Position numbers and translations under genes: made by a program. DNA of 64,000 nucleotides from Bombyx mori (taxonomy: Eukaryota; Arthropoda; Insecta; Lepidoptera; Bombycidae), in contig NC_085112.1 of NCBI RefSeq assembly GCF_030269925.1, forward strand, positions 9,983,501 through 10,047,500, given 5' to 3'. Below the pieces are notes generated by a model, which saw only the letters and a list, made by a program, of their open reading frames with translations, had not been told where the DNA came from and made no database searches. This document shows, piece after piece, positions 21,662-33,338 of this stretch; the stretch's first letter is position 1; each line of letters begins with the position of its first letter.

Positions 21662-22113
21662 ATTTTATCGAAACAAAGATGAGTCTCTAAAATTTTCAGA
21701 TAAACACATCAGAATTGTATTATGCATTGAAAGTACTCCCTATAATTAATTAGCTCGCTTTGAGACCTCGTCTCTCCTCGTGGGGTACAATGTTTTTTTT
21801 GTTTAGAGCGTACCGGTTTGAATGTGTCTGCGATGACGTCATACAAGCCTCTCATCCTAAGGGTCGTGTTAATGAACGCAGTGACGGCTTTTGTGTTTTA
21901 ATTACATTCAGGCCGGATTAAATTGTACGTCTTATATGAGGCCAGGAAACCTTTTCATTGTTCTGTTTGTTCCGTACGTGGTTGGTTGTATATGAAGATT
22001 ATTTATCGTTGTTACATTTTTCATTGAGGAATACAATATTTTGTCGTAACGTCACAATCGCTAAAGTTTTTAGCTCAAATCATCGTTCGGTAGAGTCAGT
22101 ATGAATTTCGTAC
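21662..22113. other. Intergenic DNA
   Basis: Nothing recognised. GTAC at 22110-22113 is the left target duplication of the following solo LTR. Confidence 0.4.
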
Positions 22114-22304
22114 TGTTATACGGGTTCTGGATATTCCCTTTTTTTTAAAAAACTTTTAAACCAACAAACGTGTTGTCGCGACGGAGATTGAAAATGGACT
22201 GAGGCTAATGGGAATTGTAGTTTACTGCTGGCCACTAGAAACACTGACTGAGCAGGGAAATAGGGATGTGTCAGCAGTAAAGGGTACAGGGCCGTCTTAT
22301 AACA
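22114..22304 (+). mobile_element. Solo LTR (191 bp)
   Basis: It begins TGTTATAC and ends TTATAACA, a short inverted terminal repeat of the TG...CA type. It is flanked by a perfect 4-bp duplication GTAC (22110-22113 and 22305-22308). There is no internal region, so this is the product of LTR-LTR recombination. Its sequence differs from the errantivirus LTR, so it is another Ty3/gypsy-like family. Strand is arbitrary. Confidence 0.75.
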
Positions 22305-22750
22305 GTACGCTCTATTTGTTAAATAATTCGTCCTGCTTTACCGTCAAAGATAAAAATAAACTGTAAGCTATTCGATAAACAAACAATATGATATCAGTTA
22401 ACTTCAGTCTCGTTATATATAGTAACATTGTTATATATAGTAACTTTGGAACCTAGTAAATTTGCTTAGTACAAAGTAAATTCATTATGCTCAGAATTTT
22501 CTCAAGATAGTTTCATTTTCGTACTGAACCTTACAAAATCTAATCACGTCTTAACTAACTTGCCTAAAACCTCTGGGGCATAATTAATAAGTTGGTAAAT
22601 TTATAATTGAATTCTGATACTTCGAATTATTTCTGAACTTCAGGTATATTTAAATTAAGGATAATTAAAAGAGACTATAACCGTTTTTTTTAAGCAGTTT
22701 CTCCTCTACGTGGCGGAATAAATAATGCGATTTTCAACTTTAAGATTATA
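22305..22750. other. Intergenic DNA, nothing recognised
   Basis: AT-rich; no ORF or repeat recognised. Confidence 0.4.
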
Positions 22751-22754
22751 AGGA

Positions 22755-23285
22755 ATATACGTAATCAAATCAAATCAAATAAAAATTTTTTATTCAACAT
22801 AAATGAAAGTACGTACTTGTTAAACGTCAAAAAGAACTACCTACAATTCACAAAAACTAGCCTCCGTCCTGAGAAGAACTGGCAAGAAACTCAGCGGGCA
22901 TATTGTCTTTTTTCTTTTTTTTTAATATTAGTTTTTTTTTTTTAATATTATTTTTTACAATGAGTATTATAACGTAACAATTATTGCAATATTGAAATGC
23001 CCGGAGCGAGCAACTCATTCCCACTTTGTGCAATCTTCTAGATAATCATTGACTTTATAGTACACTTTATGGCACAGATGTTCTTTAATAGTTTTCTGAA
23101 GTCTATGTATATGTAGGTTCTGAACATCTTGTGGAATTTTGTTGTACAGGCGCACAGACAAACACCCGAATGAATTTCGTATCTTATGTAACCTACTCAT
23201 CGGCACAACAAGCCTGTGTTTGCTTGTGTAGCTATTGTACTCCATTATTTTATCGATAAACTTATTATTATAAATTGTTAGTAAT
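22755..23285 (-). pseudogene. 3' end of a non-LTR retrotransposon (RT C-terminus)
   Basis: On the minus strand an open frame ending at 23015 encodes a stretch with RLYNKIP, then KEHLCHKVYYKVNDYL and a terminal W-E. This is a pattern I know from the extreme C-terminus of insect LINE reverse transcriptases. It is open back to about 23285, where a stop occurs, so the copy is 5'-truncated. About 230 bp of 3' UTR follow, ending in short aaatc-type repeats (22763-22785) typical of a LINE 3' tail. The clade (CR1 or Jockey-like) cannot be decided from this piece. Confidence 0.65.
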
Positions 23286-23523
23286 AATTATTTTACTGGT
23301 TTATTTAGTAATAATTATTTACTTATTTATTTATATATGAAAAAAAGGCATGGAAGTGAGCGAGTATGACCTGAAAACTTAGGCTCAACTCAGTATAGCA
23401 TCTCAGGATAGAAATTCCTGCCGCTGACAAATTAGGAGACTTGATCCCAGCTAAACTGCGATTAGGAAAAGAAAAAGGTAGCGGAACGCTTTTTGAGTCG
23501 AGTCGGTAATAGCTACCAGCCAA

Positions 23524-23569
23524 TATTTGTCGTGAAGCAGTAATGCATACAGGGGTGTCTCAGTCGTTA
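23524..23569 (+). mobile_element. Bm1 fragment, left half, interrupted by Helitron
   Basis: The cgtgaagcagtaatgca block and a degenerate continuation lie directly left of the Helitron at 23570. The Bm1 resumes after 23890 with gactgacctcatctcaaaaagggtgg and ends near 23995. Confidence 0.5.
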
Positions 23570-23890
23570 TCTATACTAATATTATAAAGCGGAAGAGTTT
23601 GTTTGTTTGAACGTGCTAATCTCAGGAACTACTGGTTCGATTTGAAAAAATCTTTCAGTGTTAGATAGGCCCATTTATCGAGGAAGGCTATAGGATATAT
23701 GGCATCACGGTAAGACCAATACAAGTGGAGCACCAATATAGAATGTTTTAAAATAGGGGTTTAAATAGCTTCCTTAACATTCTATAATTCAAAAATATTT
23801 TCTCTTTCTACGTAAATGAAGTGGAGGGTAAAATTTAGCGTTATGCCAAAGTAACTATTCCACGCGGACGTAGTCGCGGGCAAAAGCTTG
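23570..23890 (+). mobile_element. Short non-autonomous Helitron
   Basis: It starts TCTATACTAATATTATAAAG after A (23569) and ends ...gggcaaaagCTTG before T (23891); the usual terminal CTAG is mutated to CTTG. The start is the same family type as the minus-strand copies at 53835 and 44514. No coding capacity. Confidence 0.65.
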
Positions 23891-23995
23891 TAAAATATAT
23901 TTGGGACTGACCTCATCTCAAAAAGGGTGGTGTCTATTTGTGATGGTCAAGGCAATATCAATTGGCCGTGATCTCGTCCACCCCTATTGTGTAAT

Positions 23996-24337
23996 TTACA
24001 TAATAATATTATAATTATTCAATCGTTTCTCGAACTTAACTTCGTTACTTTCCAATACATTACTCCTTGGAACTAATTCACCTAAATATACGTTCAATAT
24101 AACATGAATAAATATGAATTCAGTAAATTCACTTGACATTTTCCCGTGACATCGTGTAAACAAAACGAAATTACATTTCCGATTCCTTCGAAGCATTAAT
24201 AAAATCGTATCGCACGTCTCTCTGACAGTACTAATGATTTAACGAATAAGGAAAACAGAATCACCTTTGACGTGTAATTTTTTAACGTTATTTACTTCTA
24301 TTTTCACTAATACGACATTTTCAATAATTTTGATAGC
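23996..24337. other. Intergenic DNA
   Basis: Nothing recognised. A 66-codon minus frame (23996-24196) has no known feature. Confidence 0.4.
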
Positions 24338-24592
24338 CGATTTATTTATTTATTTATTTATTGCATTGACGGGTGGGCGAGCTCACAGTCCACCTGGTGT
24401 TAAATAGTAACCGGAGCCCATAGACATCTACAACGTAAGTCGCCACCCACCTTGGGATATGAGTTGTAACGTCTCAGCATAGTTACAACGGCTGCCCTAC
24501 TTTTTAAACCGAAACGCATTACTGCTTCACGGCAGAAATAGGCAGGGCGGTAGTACCTACCCGCGCGGACTCACAAGAAGTCCTACCACCTG
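24338..24592 (-). mobile_element. Bm1 SINE, 5'-truncated
   Basis: The minus-strand body from an attt-rich tail (24338-24360) to tcctaccacc near 24590. Confidence 0.8.
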
Positions 24593-25150
24593 TAAACCAC
24601 CAGTATATTATACATACGTGAACTCTTAACGTCACTGCCGATAAACACAATAATATTTATTTTGCTAGATTATATGTCGAATTTTATTATAAGCTTTCGA
24701 CATTTAAACACAAAAGTTAAAATTCGGGAACTAAAATAGGCATAAAATAGGAGATAGCATCTACTCAGATCACGGTGACTTTGAAAAAAGATTCTTAATC
24801 CGACCAGAAATCGATTCTGGGAACAGTGCAATATCACCAACTAAAAGCAATGAGGCGATCTTATATTACATAAATGTACTCTTGGCGCACGTGTCATTGA
24901 CAGGAAGAGGGTTAAGTATTAAGGTAAACATGTTATATGTTGACAGGAGACCCTATAACGATTTTTGTTATAACATCCAGTCGCCATCTCAGAGTATTTA
25001 TTTGTTTGTAACAAACATATCAGACACGTAATTTTGTTTATTCGACAAAACATTTTTTTTATTATTTACATGTTTGGACGGTATTCCCCCCGGGTGCTAA
25101 ATGATTAGCCGAGCCTATAGACATCAACAATGTAAACGAGCGATTTATAT
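24593..25150. other. Intergenic DNA with degenerate Bm1 trace
   Basis: Mostly unrecognised. At 25085-25140 a few Bm1-like words on the minus strand (gggtgctaaatg, catagacatcaacaatgtaaa) are visible next to the solo LTR. Confidence 0.4.
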
Positions 25151-25529
25151 TGTTACGCGCTGGGGTTCGGGGTAAATAAAAAATTCTACCGAATTACAAG
25201 CTAACACTGTATTAGCACTAAGAACACTTAAAATACTCGACAAATACCTTAAAACTCTCACTTCGCTTCTTCCGCTTTGCTTCAGGTGATCTGTTCGCTG
25301 TTTCGCTTCGAGTAGTTCCGATTACTGACTGTCTGCGTGCCATCTCTGCAACGCTTTCATAGCCGATACCACAGCTCTAGAATTATCGAGAACGTTCCAC
25401 ACATTTCGAGTTACCGCTATCTGACAATAGATGGCGTTGTACTTCTCGAGCGTTCTGGGTGCTACTAGATCCTTCGATATTCGTTCGAATATTCGACGAT
25501 AGATGGCGTTACTCTTACCGGCGTAACAA
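25151..25529 (+). mobile_element. Solo LTR (379 bp)
   Basis: It starts TGTTACGCGC and ends GGCGTAACA, with an inverted TGTTACGC/GCGTAACA terminus. It is flanked by ATAT at 25147-25150 and 25530-25533, consistent with the 4-bp duplication of Ty3/gypsy elements. It has no internal domain. A 78-codon minus frame inside it is a chance frame. Strand is arbitrary. Confidence 0.75.
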
Positions 25530-25686
25530 TATTTATAATTTATATCTATAACCAGCAATTACGGAATTTTTACGGGATTCATTTGTACTAACTATGGAAG
25601 TAATTCGCATCGGTCAATACGAATGTATACTTCTAGCTACGACTACGATTTCATTCGCTTATTTCTTAAGCTATTGAACGATCTCA

Positions 25687-25890
25687 CGGCCTTGCAGCAT
25701 TGCATAGTTACTGGACCCCATAGACATTAAAATTTTAACGGCGTCATCAACCTTGAGACATGAGGTCGAAGTCTCAATTATGTTGTATAACGGGTATCCC
25801 ATTCTTCTGATCGAAACCCAATACTGCATTGCGGCAGAAATAGCCAGGTTGATGATATATATCGCTGCGAGCTTACCACAACTAATAATG
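25687..25890 (-). mobile_element. Degraded Bm1 copy
   Basis: Bm1 words in minus order (gttactggaccccatagacat, accttgagacatgag, cggcagaaatagccagg) with many changes. Confidence 0.55.
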
Positions 25891-26556
25891 CTAATTTTAC
25901 TTCTTTGCGGATTAATTTATTTGTAACAATAACAGCTTAAGGCTGGGCTTAGGCTATTAAAATTAATGAGAATTTAGATGCGCCAAAAATCTAATTTTAG
26001 TACTATTTCCCCCTAATGTTTGTAACTAAGCTAGTCAATGTTCCAACGATGTTATTTGTGTAGGCTGTAAATGAACACCTGAAATGGGCAGCCTTAAATC
26101 TTACTACTTTATGGTCCAACGTCACATGATACACAGAGCTTACATGACCAGCGCGGCACATATTAAATTGTGCCCTAGTAAAATGTGCCGTAAGTTGTTA
26201 GATTAAGGTTCACATTTAAGAATATTAAGTTTTACAGCAGAAACTTTGGATATTTTCACCGTAGACGTGCGGATCAGTTCACGGTTCACTTAACGTTAAG
26301 TAGCTACAGGGGCAAAGGAAAAATACCTAATGAAATCAGGCAGTAAAAAATATAATTAATTGTTTGGTATTCTTTTGGGCTTTCGCGAGTCTTAGATATA
26401 ATTACAGCTACACAGAAATATGTGAAATGAAACATTAAAGTTATTCTAGAAATATAATTTATAGAAAAATAGACGGTAGTCCGCATAATATTGGAATAAC
26501 AAACACCTTAATCGACTGTGACCAAGAAAACTTTAAACAATTCGAGATATTATAAT
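25891..26556. other. Intergenic DNA, nothing recognised
   Basis: AT-rich, no supported gene or repeat. Confidence 0.4.
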
Positions 26557-26797
26557 TTACTGGTGGTAGGATCTCTTGTGAGACCGCGCGGGTAGATACC
26601 ACCCTACCTATTTCTGCCATGAAGTAGTAATGCGTTTCGGTTTGAAGGGTGGGGCAGCCTTTGTAACCATACTTGAGACCTTAGAACTTATATCTCAAGG
26701 TGGGTGGCGCATTTACGTTGTAGATGTCTGTGGACTCCAGTAACCACTTAACACTAGGTGGACTGTGAGCTTTTCCACCCATCTAAGCAATAAAAAA
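26557..26797 (+). mobile_element. Bm1 SINE, 5'-truncated
   Basis: The body from actggtggtaggatc to aagcaataaaaaa, with a short deletion near 26600. Confidence 0.8.
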
Positions 26798-27935
26798 TAT
26801 ATATCAAAAAGGAATGTTAATAAAAACGATAGACGAAACCGCCAAAGTACTTTTAATTATGAATTATTCGATTTAACAGTGGCTGTGATGTACTGTGAGT
26901 TTAATAGACACGAGTGATGCCATAAATTTTGTTGTCCCCTAAACGAGTGCCCAGCCTTTCTCTTTCCGGTTGTAACAGGAAAATCCTTGCGCCTGTTGAC
27001 GCGGAAACTCTTGGCAACTTTACCGCTACGTCATTTTTGTTAGTTGTTTTACTAAAAAGTTGGGTAAGGCAGCGGTCATTTATCTCGGCTGCCACCCACA
27101 CGTGACGACCCTCTTTTGCTTCATTTGTGAGATATCTCTGAACCGATCGTAGCGTTAGATAATCCCGTAATATTGGCTAACAGTCTATTGAGATTGTTTC
27201 AAAGTTTACATTTGATTTACACGGGTTCATAGCAACGTCTTATCCATTTTTGGAGCGGATAAATTATGGGCTCTGTTTCAAAGGATATGAATGGTCCATT
27301 GTTCTATTTATGTGAATTGTTTAGAATGACTCAATTAAATAGCCTTTGAATTTGATATTAATGTTTTCAATAATGTACGTATTAAATCATATTGGAGAAA
27401 TACTATAATTTATTGGATATCTTTTAGTTCTACAGATTTTTTAAATATTACTGTAGCCGATTTACTATAGTCTACTGTTTTAGCTGCTTACTAATGTGTA
27501 ATTAATTATACGATATTTGAATACTTATTCACTCGAGGACTAAAAATAACTAATCATACTAACAAGTTTTACCGTGAAATTGAATCTTGTGCTTCATACA
27601 ATTAAGCTCACAATACAATAAAGTCGAAAGAAATATAATTTTCATCGTTCTCATCGATTACCGTGACCTCAGTTACTCTGCTCAAATTTCAAAACGAAAT
27701 TAAAAGGAACTCTTCAATCGAATTACCCAATTACCAAATCGATATAATCTTTTATCATTATCTAAATGAGAAATTTGAGGATAGAATTTCAGTCGAACGA
27801 ATTAGCTTTTTCAATTTATTAGTCTAATTCTTATATGTGAGCAAAAGAATTTTTGCGTGATAACGTCTCAGTCCTCCTTTTGTTTAAAGGTTACCGAAGT
27901 TATCACAATTACCTTCACAATATTGAGACATGAGA
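26798..27935. other. Intergenic DNA, nothing recognised
   Basis: No gene or repeat I can support. A GC-richer patch at 26900-27110 holds a 66-codon minus frame without recognisable domain. Confidence 0.4.
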
Positions 27936-27944
27936 TCGAATGAA

Positions 27945-28020
27945 TCTTTTTTTTTTTTTTTTTTTATGATTGAAGGATTACTTGTGGCCCGGAGGCCTTT
28001 CCAGTTTCACCAGGACAGGG
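27945..28020 (-). mobile_element. Extremely 5'-truncated copy of the Jockey-type LINE
   Basis: A poly-T run (27947-27965) is followed by the same 3'-terminal sequence as the full-length LINE at 55890-55945 (atgattgaaggattact, ggcccggaggcctttcc). It is flanked by the 9-bp duplication tcgaatgaa at 27936-27944 and 28021-28029. Only about 55 bp of the LINE were copied. Confidence 0.85.
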
Positions 28021-28029
28021 TCGAATGAA

Positions 28030-28273
28030 CCCACAACTGCTTCGCGGTATGCACAAGCTGATTCTGTTGTAAAGTGCCTTCTCTTAAAATATTTTCTTTG
28101 GTATCTGCGAGTCGTCACAGTAAAAACTCCGGATCGACGAAAACTGTACAGTATTCGAAACGGGTCGAAAATAATGGAATGAAATTTAATTAAAAACACG
28201 AGATTAAGATTAAGCTACAAAATTAGTTTTAATCACGCTTACTGTTGTCGGATATAAGTGTAAGAGTGGTAGC
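28030..28273. other. Short unrecognised spacer
   Basis: Nothing recognised between two LINE insertions. Confidence 0.4.
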
Positions 28274-28283
28274 ATAAGACTTC

Positions 28284-28835
28284 GTTCAATCACGATTCTG
28301 CAGGATAGCCGTCGGAGCGCCTTGGTTCCTTAGGAATGTGGATCTCCACGACGACCTGGAGCTCGACTCTTTTAGTAAGTATCTACAGTCGGCATCGCTG
28401 CGCCATTTTGAGAAGGCGGCACGACATGAGAACCCTCTCATCGTAGCCGCTGGAAATTACATACCCGACCCAGTAGACCGAATGGTAAACCGTCGACGTC
28501 GCCCAAAGCACGTCATTACGGATCCTCCTGATCCATTAACGGTGCTTTTAGGCACCACAAGCACCGGTCACCGTCCTCGTCGAACCCGTCGCTTGCGACG
28601 AAGGGCTCGACGAGCGAACTAACCCATAGACACAGCCCACTGAGTTTCTCGCCGGATCTTCTCAGTGGGTCGCGTTTCCGATCCGGTGGTAGATTCAGCG
28701 AAGCACTGCTCTTGCTAGGGTCAGTGTTAGCAACTCTCCGGTTGAGCCCCGCGAGCTCACCTACTAACGTTAGGGTGAAGCTGAAATAGCCTCTCAAGGC
28801 TATCAGCATAGGTAGGGAAAAAAAAAAAAAAAAAA
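28284..28835 (+). mobile_element. 5'-truncated Jockey-type LINE copy
   Basis: It begins within ORF2 (frame 28285-28622), aligning with the last ~110 residues of the full-length ORF2 (GAPWF, RNVDLHDDL, RRRP and an Arg-rich C-terminus). A ~200-bp 3' UTR follows, ending in ggtaggg and a ~20-nt A-tail. It is flanked by a perfect 10-bp duplication ataagacttc (28274-28283, 28836-28845). The frame is open to its stop. Its 3' UTR terminus differs from that of the full-length copy at 55.9 kb, so it belongs to another subfamily. Confidence 0.9.
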
Positions 28836-28857
28836 ATAAGACTTCAGACCTTCCTAC

Positions 28858-28968
28858 CTTTTTTTTTCAACGCTGGAGAACTGTTCACGGATATCCGGTC
28901 AGGGGGTTAACAGACCGGCGGACTCCGGCGCCTCCTGAGAAGAAGGGGTAGATAAGGAAGGCCTTCTA
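28858..28968 (-). mobile_element. Short truncated retroelement, family unknown
   Basis: It starts with a poly-T run and is flanked by a perfect 10-bp duplication accttcctac (28848-28857, 28969-28978), the mark of target-primed insertion. The ~100-bp body is GC-rich and does not match other repeats in the window. Confidence 0.7.
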
Positions 28969-28978
28969 ACCTTCCTAC

Positions 28979-29821
28979 TTAAAGTTTAAACATATTTTTT
29001 TTTTGTAAAAAATACATAATGATTCTAAAACTTTATTTCTGAATACAGTAATACCGAATACCGTTACAAGATTAAACAGACACTAGGAAACTAGACCTAA
29101 TTGTATGATAAACAATCTCTACGTAGTTCTAAGTTCAACGTCACAAGTCAAGTCGTAACTTGATGAATTACCTAACTTAAAACGCGAGTTCGTTAAGTGG
29201 ACATTTCTGTTGACTTTAGGAATAATTGATTATGACGAAAATTTGTTAAATAACTTTAATATTAATAATGAGTTTTGGCTTTCAGCATGAATCGAGAATT
29301 TATAATACAAAATTACAACAAAAACAAAACAAAAATTAATTTAGTCGAAGTCACTAAAATATGCAAAATATTAAGCATAATTTAAAAATTGCTTTTTTTT
29401 ATTGCTTAGAGGGTAGGTATAGATGCTAAACATTATATCAAGGTAAGACTTATAACAATTAATTAAAAGTAAGGTAAGATACTCTGTTATTTAAAAGATA
29501 CTTGTTTATTTTTAAATTAAAGGAGATGAACGAAATCCTGTAATTTTATTTTTAAATATTGTTACGTCACATCATGATATCACAAAGGAAAATGGTTCGC
29601 CGAGGGCGAAGCCTTATCCAATATTCTAGGAATTGTAATTACTTTAACATCCATCATTAAAACAGTAATTTGAAATGAATTTCTTTGTCTGGTTGTTAGT
29701 TTATCAGTTAATACATTTATTAGCATATTAAATTTAATGACTCTAGGGCTTTATTAGCGCGACAATTAAAAAAAAGATGCTTAGTTCCACATTTCTGTGT
29801 TTGTAATTGTAGTTTTAATTT
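28979..29821. other. Intergenic DNA, nothing recognised
   Basis: Very AT-rich, with short poly-A/T runs; no gene or repeat recognised. Confidence 0.4.
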
Positions 29822-30070
29822 TTTATTTTTTTATTGCATAGATGGGTGGACGAGCTCACAGCCCACCTGATATTAAGTGGTTACTGGAGCCCATAGACAT
29901 CTACGGCGTAAATGCGCCACCCACCTTGAGACATAAGTTCTAAAAGGTCTCTATAGAGTTACAACAGCTGCCCCATTCTTCAAACCGAAACGCATTACTG
30001 CTTCACGGCAGAAATAGGCAGGGTGGTGGTACCTACCCGCGCGGACTCACATGATGTCCTACCTCCAGTA
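29822..30070 (-). mobile_element. Bm1 SINE, 5'-truncated
   Basis: The minus-strand body from tttttattgcatagatggg to tcctacctccagta. Confidence 0.85.
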
Positions 30071-30925
30071 AAAGTGAATTGCTGGTGAGATCTTGATAAA
30101 ATTTAAATGGAAACACACGAGAAGCACCAGCTTTACAATAAAAATCATTAAAATGGGTTCACCAAAGTGCAGAGAGAGAGGCTGCCTATTCCCGTTAATT
30201 TTATGTCTGGTCAGCGTAACTGTAATAACTACCAGAAACATGTTAAATCTAAAATTATGACAGTAATGCGACCATTTTATGAGACTACCGCTTACCGCGT
30301 ACATATTCGGAACCTTTACGAAGCAGTCATAAAGCTCTCATACATAATATTGTATGGTCAAACAGAATCCTTCCTATGACCCCCATAAAAGCGATGCATG
30401 CCATAACTTGGTACAAAAGTTATGAGCCACATTTCCGCGCGAGTCTGAAAGCCTTATTATTATTATAGTATACGTGGGTAGATAAATAAATTTGTAATAG
30501 GGATTTCCGGATACAACACAGCTCTAAATTCTGTGCAGTGTATTTGAAGCTTGAATTCCAACTTTCCTATGGCGTTGTTGGTCTAATGGTACTGCCTATT
30601 TGGAGTTAGATTTGCTGTGGGAGTTTGTGTCTTTGTTAGTGGAATTTGATACTCTGGAACTGGATGTACTTGTTCATGTTTCATGCATAATATATTTTCC
30701 GTAACTATAACACATAGGTACTCTTATCTTAGACTGTTGAATTAATAACGTTTTGTTTATTGTTTAACATCAACAATCACTTAAGCTAGTACTTCAATTA
30801 CAAATGATAGTACTTCAGCTCTTCGCCAACATGGTTGGTTATTCATGAGATTTTCTTTTGTTGAAACCACACGGGACCAGTTGCAATCATCGTTCAGTTA
30901 ATTTCCTATTTCTAAACATGGTTTC
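30071..30925. other. Intergenic DNA, nothing recognised
   Basis: No supported gene. An A-box-like word near 30576 has no matching B box, so no tRNA is called. Confidence 0.4.
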
Positions 30926-31052
30926 CGGGCGGTTTTGAAGCGTGGGATAGCCATACAATACACGGTAGATGAAAGCATTCACTTTGTGATGAGATTCAGC
31001 AACCACTTAACACTGGGTGAGCTATATATATCCCCATCTAAAGCAATAAAAA
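30926..31052 (+). mobile_element. Degraded Bm1-like fragment
   Basis: Traces of the Bm1 3' half (aaccacttaacactgggtg, ccatctaaagcaataaaaa). Confidence 0.5.
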
Positions 31053-31385
31053 CCATAATGATGACTGATTTGTTTTTGTTATCTTTTCTTTTTTAATTTA
31101 TTTGATCCAGCAGCTGTCTTATTCTTAGTTTGTTTGTGACGGTAATGTTATTATTTTGATATAATAATAAAATATTTTTTATTTCATTTATCGGCCTCTA
31201 TCTTTTTGTCAACTTTTACTTTTCCATGCTTATTAATTTAGGGTCGTTATTTAAGTACAAACCGGCAATATAGCTCGTTTATATTAAAGTTAACTGCTAT
31301 GCTATGCAATTCTATTCAGTTTGCTCTTGCAAGCAGGCTAAAATGGTCGCCCGGCTGTTTTCTTGTATTATGATTGTACTGTTAA
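31053..31385. other. Intergenic DNA
   Basis: Nothing recognised. Confidence 0.4.
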
Positions 31386-31488
31386 AAGTGAGACTTTACA
31401 AATCATGTCTCAAGGTGGGTAACCACTCCGGTAAGCACTAAACACCAGGTCAGCTGTTAAGCCGTCCACGTGTTTAAGCAATAAAAAA
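31386..31488 (+). mobile_element. Degraded Bm1 3' fragment
   Basis: Words tgtctcaaggtgggtaacca, aacaccaggt and taagcaataaaaaa in Bm1 order with deletions. Confidence 0.55.
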
Positions 31489-32334
31489 ATTGGTAACGTG
31501 ACTTTTTTTAAGTGACCTTAAAAAAAACGTATGACGTAATACGGTGATTGGAAAAATCAGTTTTGCGACTCTATAAGTAGTCGATGGATTCCGTGCTTTA
31601 AAATCACTCGAAAATTTTCATTTCCCTCACACGAGTAGCGATTCGTAAGTACACATACACTATCCAAGACTTACGTCGTTTACTGGTCGTAAATAAAGAT
31701 GAGATTTTCGCTTCAATATCTCCTCTGACTATCACTATTTTTATGATAAAACCGGACGAAAGTTATGGAACCTTCGAATAGTTTGCTTTAGTAGAATTTA
31801 AGTAGCACTAACGACATAAATCTTATTCTTTTATTTGTTCTGTGGCTTTTATTGGGGGGTCACGAATACCTTTGACAATGTCATAAAAAAAATTAAGTTT
31901 TTTTTTCTCAAAGAAAATCGTAATAAAGCAACTTCTCGCAATTCAGTTTATTGTAAGGAGCCCTACGGCATTATAATATGTTAGGGTTCTGTCGAGTAGT
32001 TATAAAGGGTTTTGGGATTGACCTGTTTTAGTCTTTTAACCTTTAGGTCAATCCTCTGTTATACACGGTACAGAGAAAACGTTCGGTGCCACTAAATAGT
32101 GCGGTTGAGATGACATATTAATATGGAGACTGGTGAGTCAACTTCGACTTCGTCAACGACTTCCTTCATCGCCAATGTGAGCGGGATCTATAATACTACG
32201 AATAGAATTATTATTTATTCGTAGCTATAATACTTTAATTTCCCGACCTACTTACCATACTACGGAATTGAAAATTACTATTTATAAATTATCGTTTTTT
32301 TTTCTTCTTTTCTTTCAAAACGCTGTCTTTCGCG
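31489..32334. other. Intergenic DNA with one small inverted repeat
   Basis: No gene recognised. A perfect 10-bp inverted repeat (ggattgacct at 32015-32024, aggtcaatcc at 32045-32054) is the only structure noted. Confidence 0.4.
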
Positions 32335-32445
32335 GCTTGACTCTGCCATTGCCCTGGTATTGCTAAAGTCCATGGGCGACGGTCACCAGTCATCCTCAGG
32401 TGGGCCGTATGCTCGTCTGCCAACAAGGGCTATAAAAAAAAATTC
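32335..32445 (+). repeat. SINE-like 3' end (non-Bm1)
   Basis: The block gcgacggtcaccagtcatcc, then aggtgggccgtatgctcg and caagggctataaaaaaaa, resembles a dispersed SINE-type tail I associate with moth genomes. It ends in an A run. The 5' part is not recognisable. Confidence 0.5.
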
Positions 32446-32993
32446 TATTACTAAGGCGCCCGGATTGCATAACTTTGCCTTCTTTTGTTTGTTTATGTAT
32501 GTTTTAGTCTTTAGGTCTCTTAGAAATATATTCATTCTTATTATCTTCAGATTCACATTTTCTAGAGTCTACTAGATATCTCTAAGATCGAAGAGAGAAA
32601 TCGACATAATTACTTCAGTGTATCGCTTAGGGCACCAGTGACCTATACGGCAGTATATTATATTATAATCTAAGAATAAATTGCAGGCACGTCCGCATTG
32701 CTAAATAAAATTTTAATTGAAAGAAAAAAAAAATAGCAGCATTATTTCGTGTCGACGCTGAAAATTTGTATTGTTCCATTTTAATATTATGTATTGAAAT
32801 TGCAAAGCTGTAATAATGGAAAACAGGCGAGTGCGACCAACCGAGATAACGGGCTATCGTACAGACAGAGAGTGTCATTATATTTGCCGATGCGGCAATT
32901 TATCTGCCGCGGCTTTTTGTTGCCGTCACTTGTAAACTATGAATATCGGAATCAATTCGAATGACGTCAATACCAAACAAAACGATATAATAA
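32446..32993. other. Intergenic DNA
   Basis: Nothing recognised; short frames only. Confidence 0.4.
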
Positions 32994-33190
32994 CTAGTTG
33001 GCCCGGCAAAAGTTGTTTTGCCATGTAAATTATTTCTATGAAAGATAAATAACCTAGATACGGACTGCAGCGCCATCGGACTGATTTGTAAATTTAAACC
33101 ATTCTAAAATCCTCCTGAAGGTACATAAAAAAATTCATTAAAATCGGTCCAGCCGTTCAGAAGTAGTTCAGTGACAAACACACGCGCAGA
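32994..33190 (-). repeat. Degenerate dispersed repeat upstream of the Toll-like gene
   Basis: It starts with CTAG (32994-32997) followed by tggcccggcaaaagttgttttgcc. Near 33140 it contains aaatcggtccagccgttc, words shared in order with the Helitron copies at 38239, 43864 and 47017. A clear TC terminus on the other side is not visible, so it may be a decayed Helitron of that group. Confidence 0.45.
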
Positions 33191-33338
33191 AGAACATAAC
33201 AATATAACAGAACGATAACAATGAAACTTTTTGTTCACAGGTACAACGATGATCGAGTTCACAGTTTCGATACGTCAATCCATACTGTACTTGAAAATCA
33301 TGAAGTAGACAAATAAATATAAACGAAGATCTTTAAAA

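Noticed and set aside
25322..25558. 78-codon minus-strand frame
   Set aside because: It lies within a solo LTR and shows no domain.
30571..30660. tRNA-like A-box word (ttggtctaatggta)
   Set aside because: No B box at the right distance and no cloverleaf can be folded by eye.
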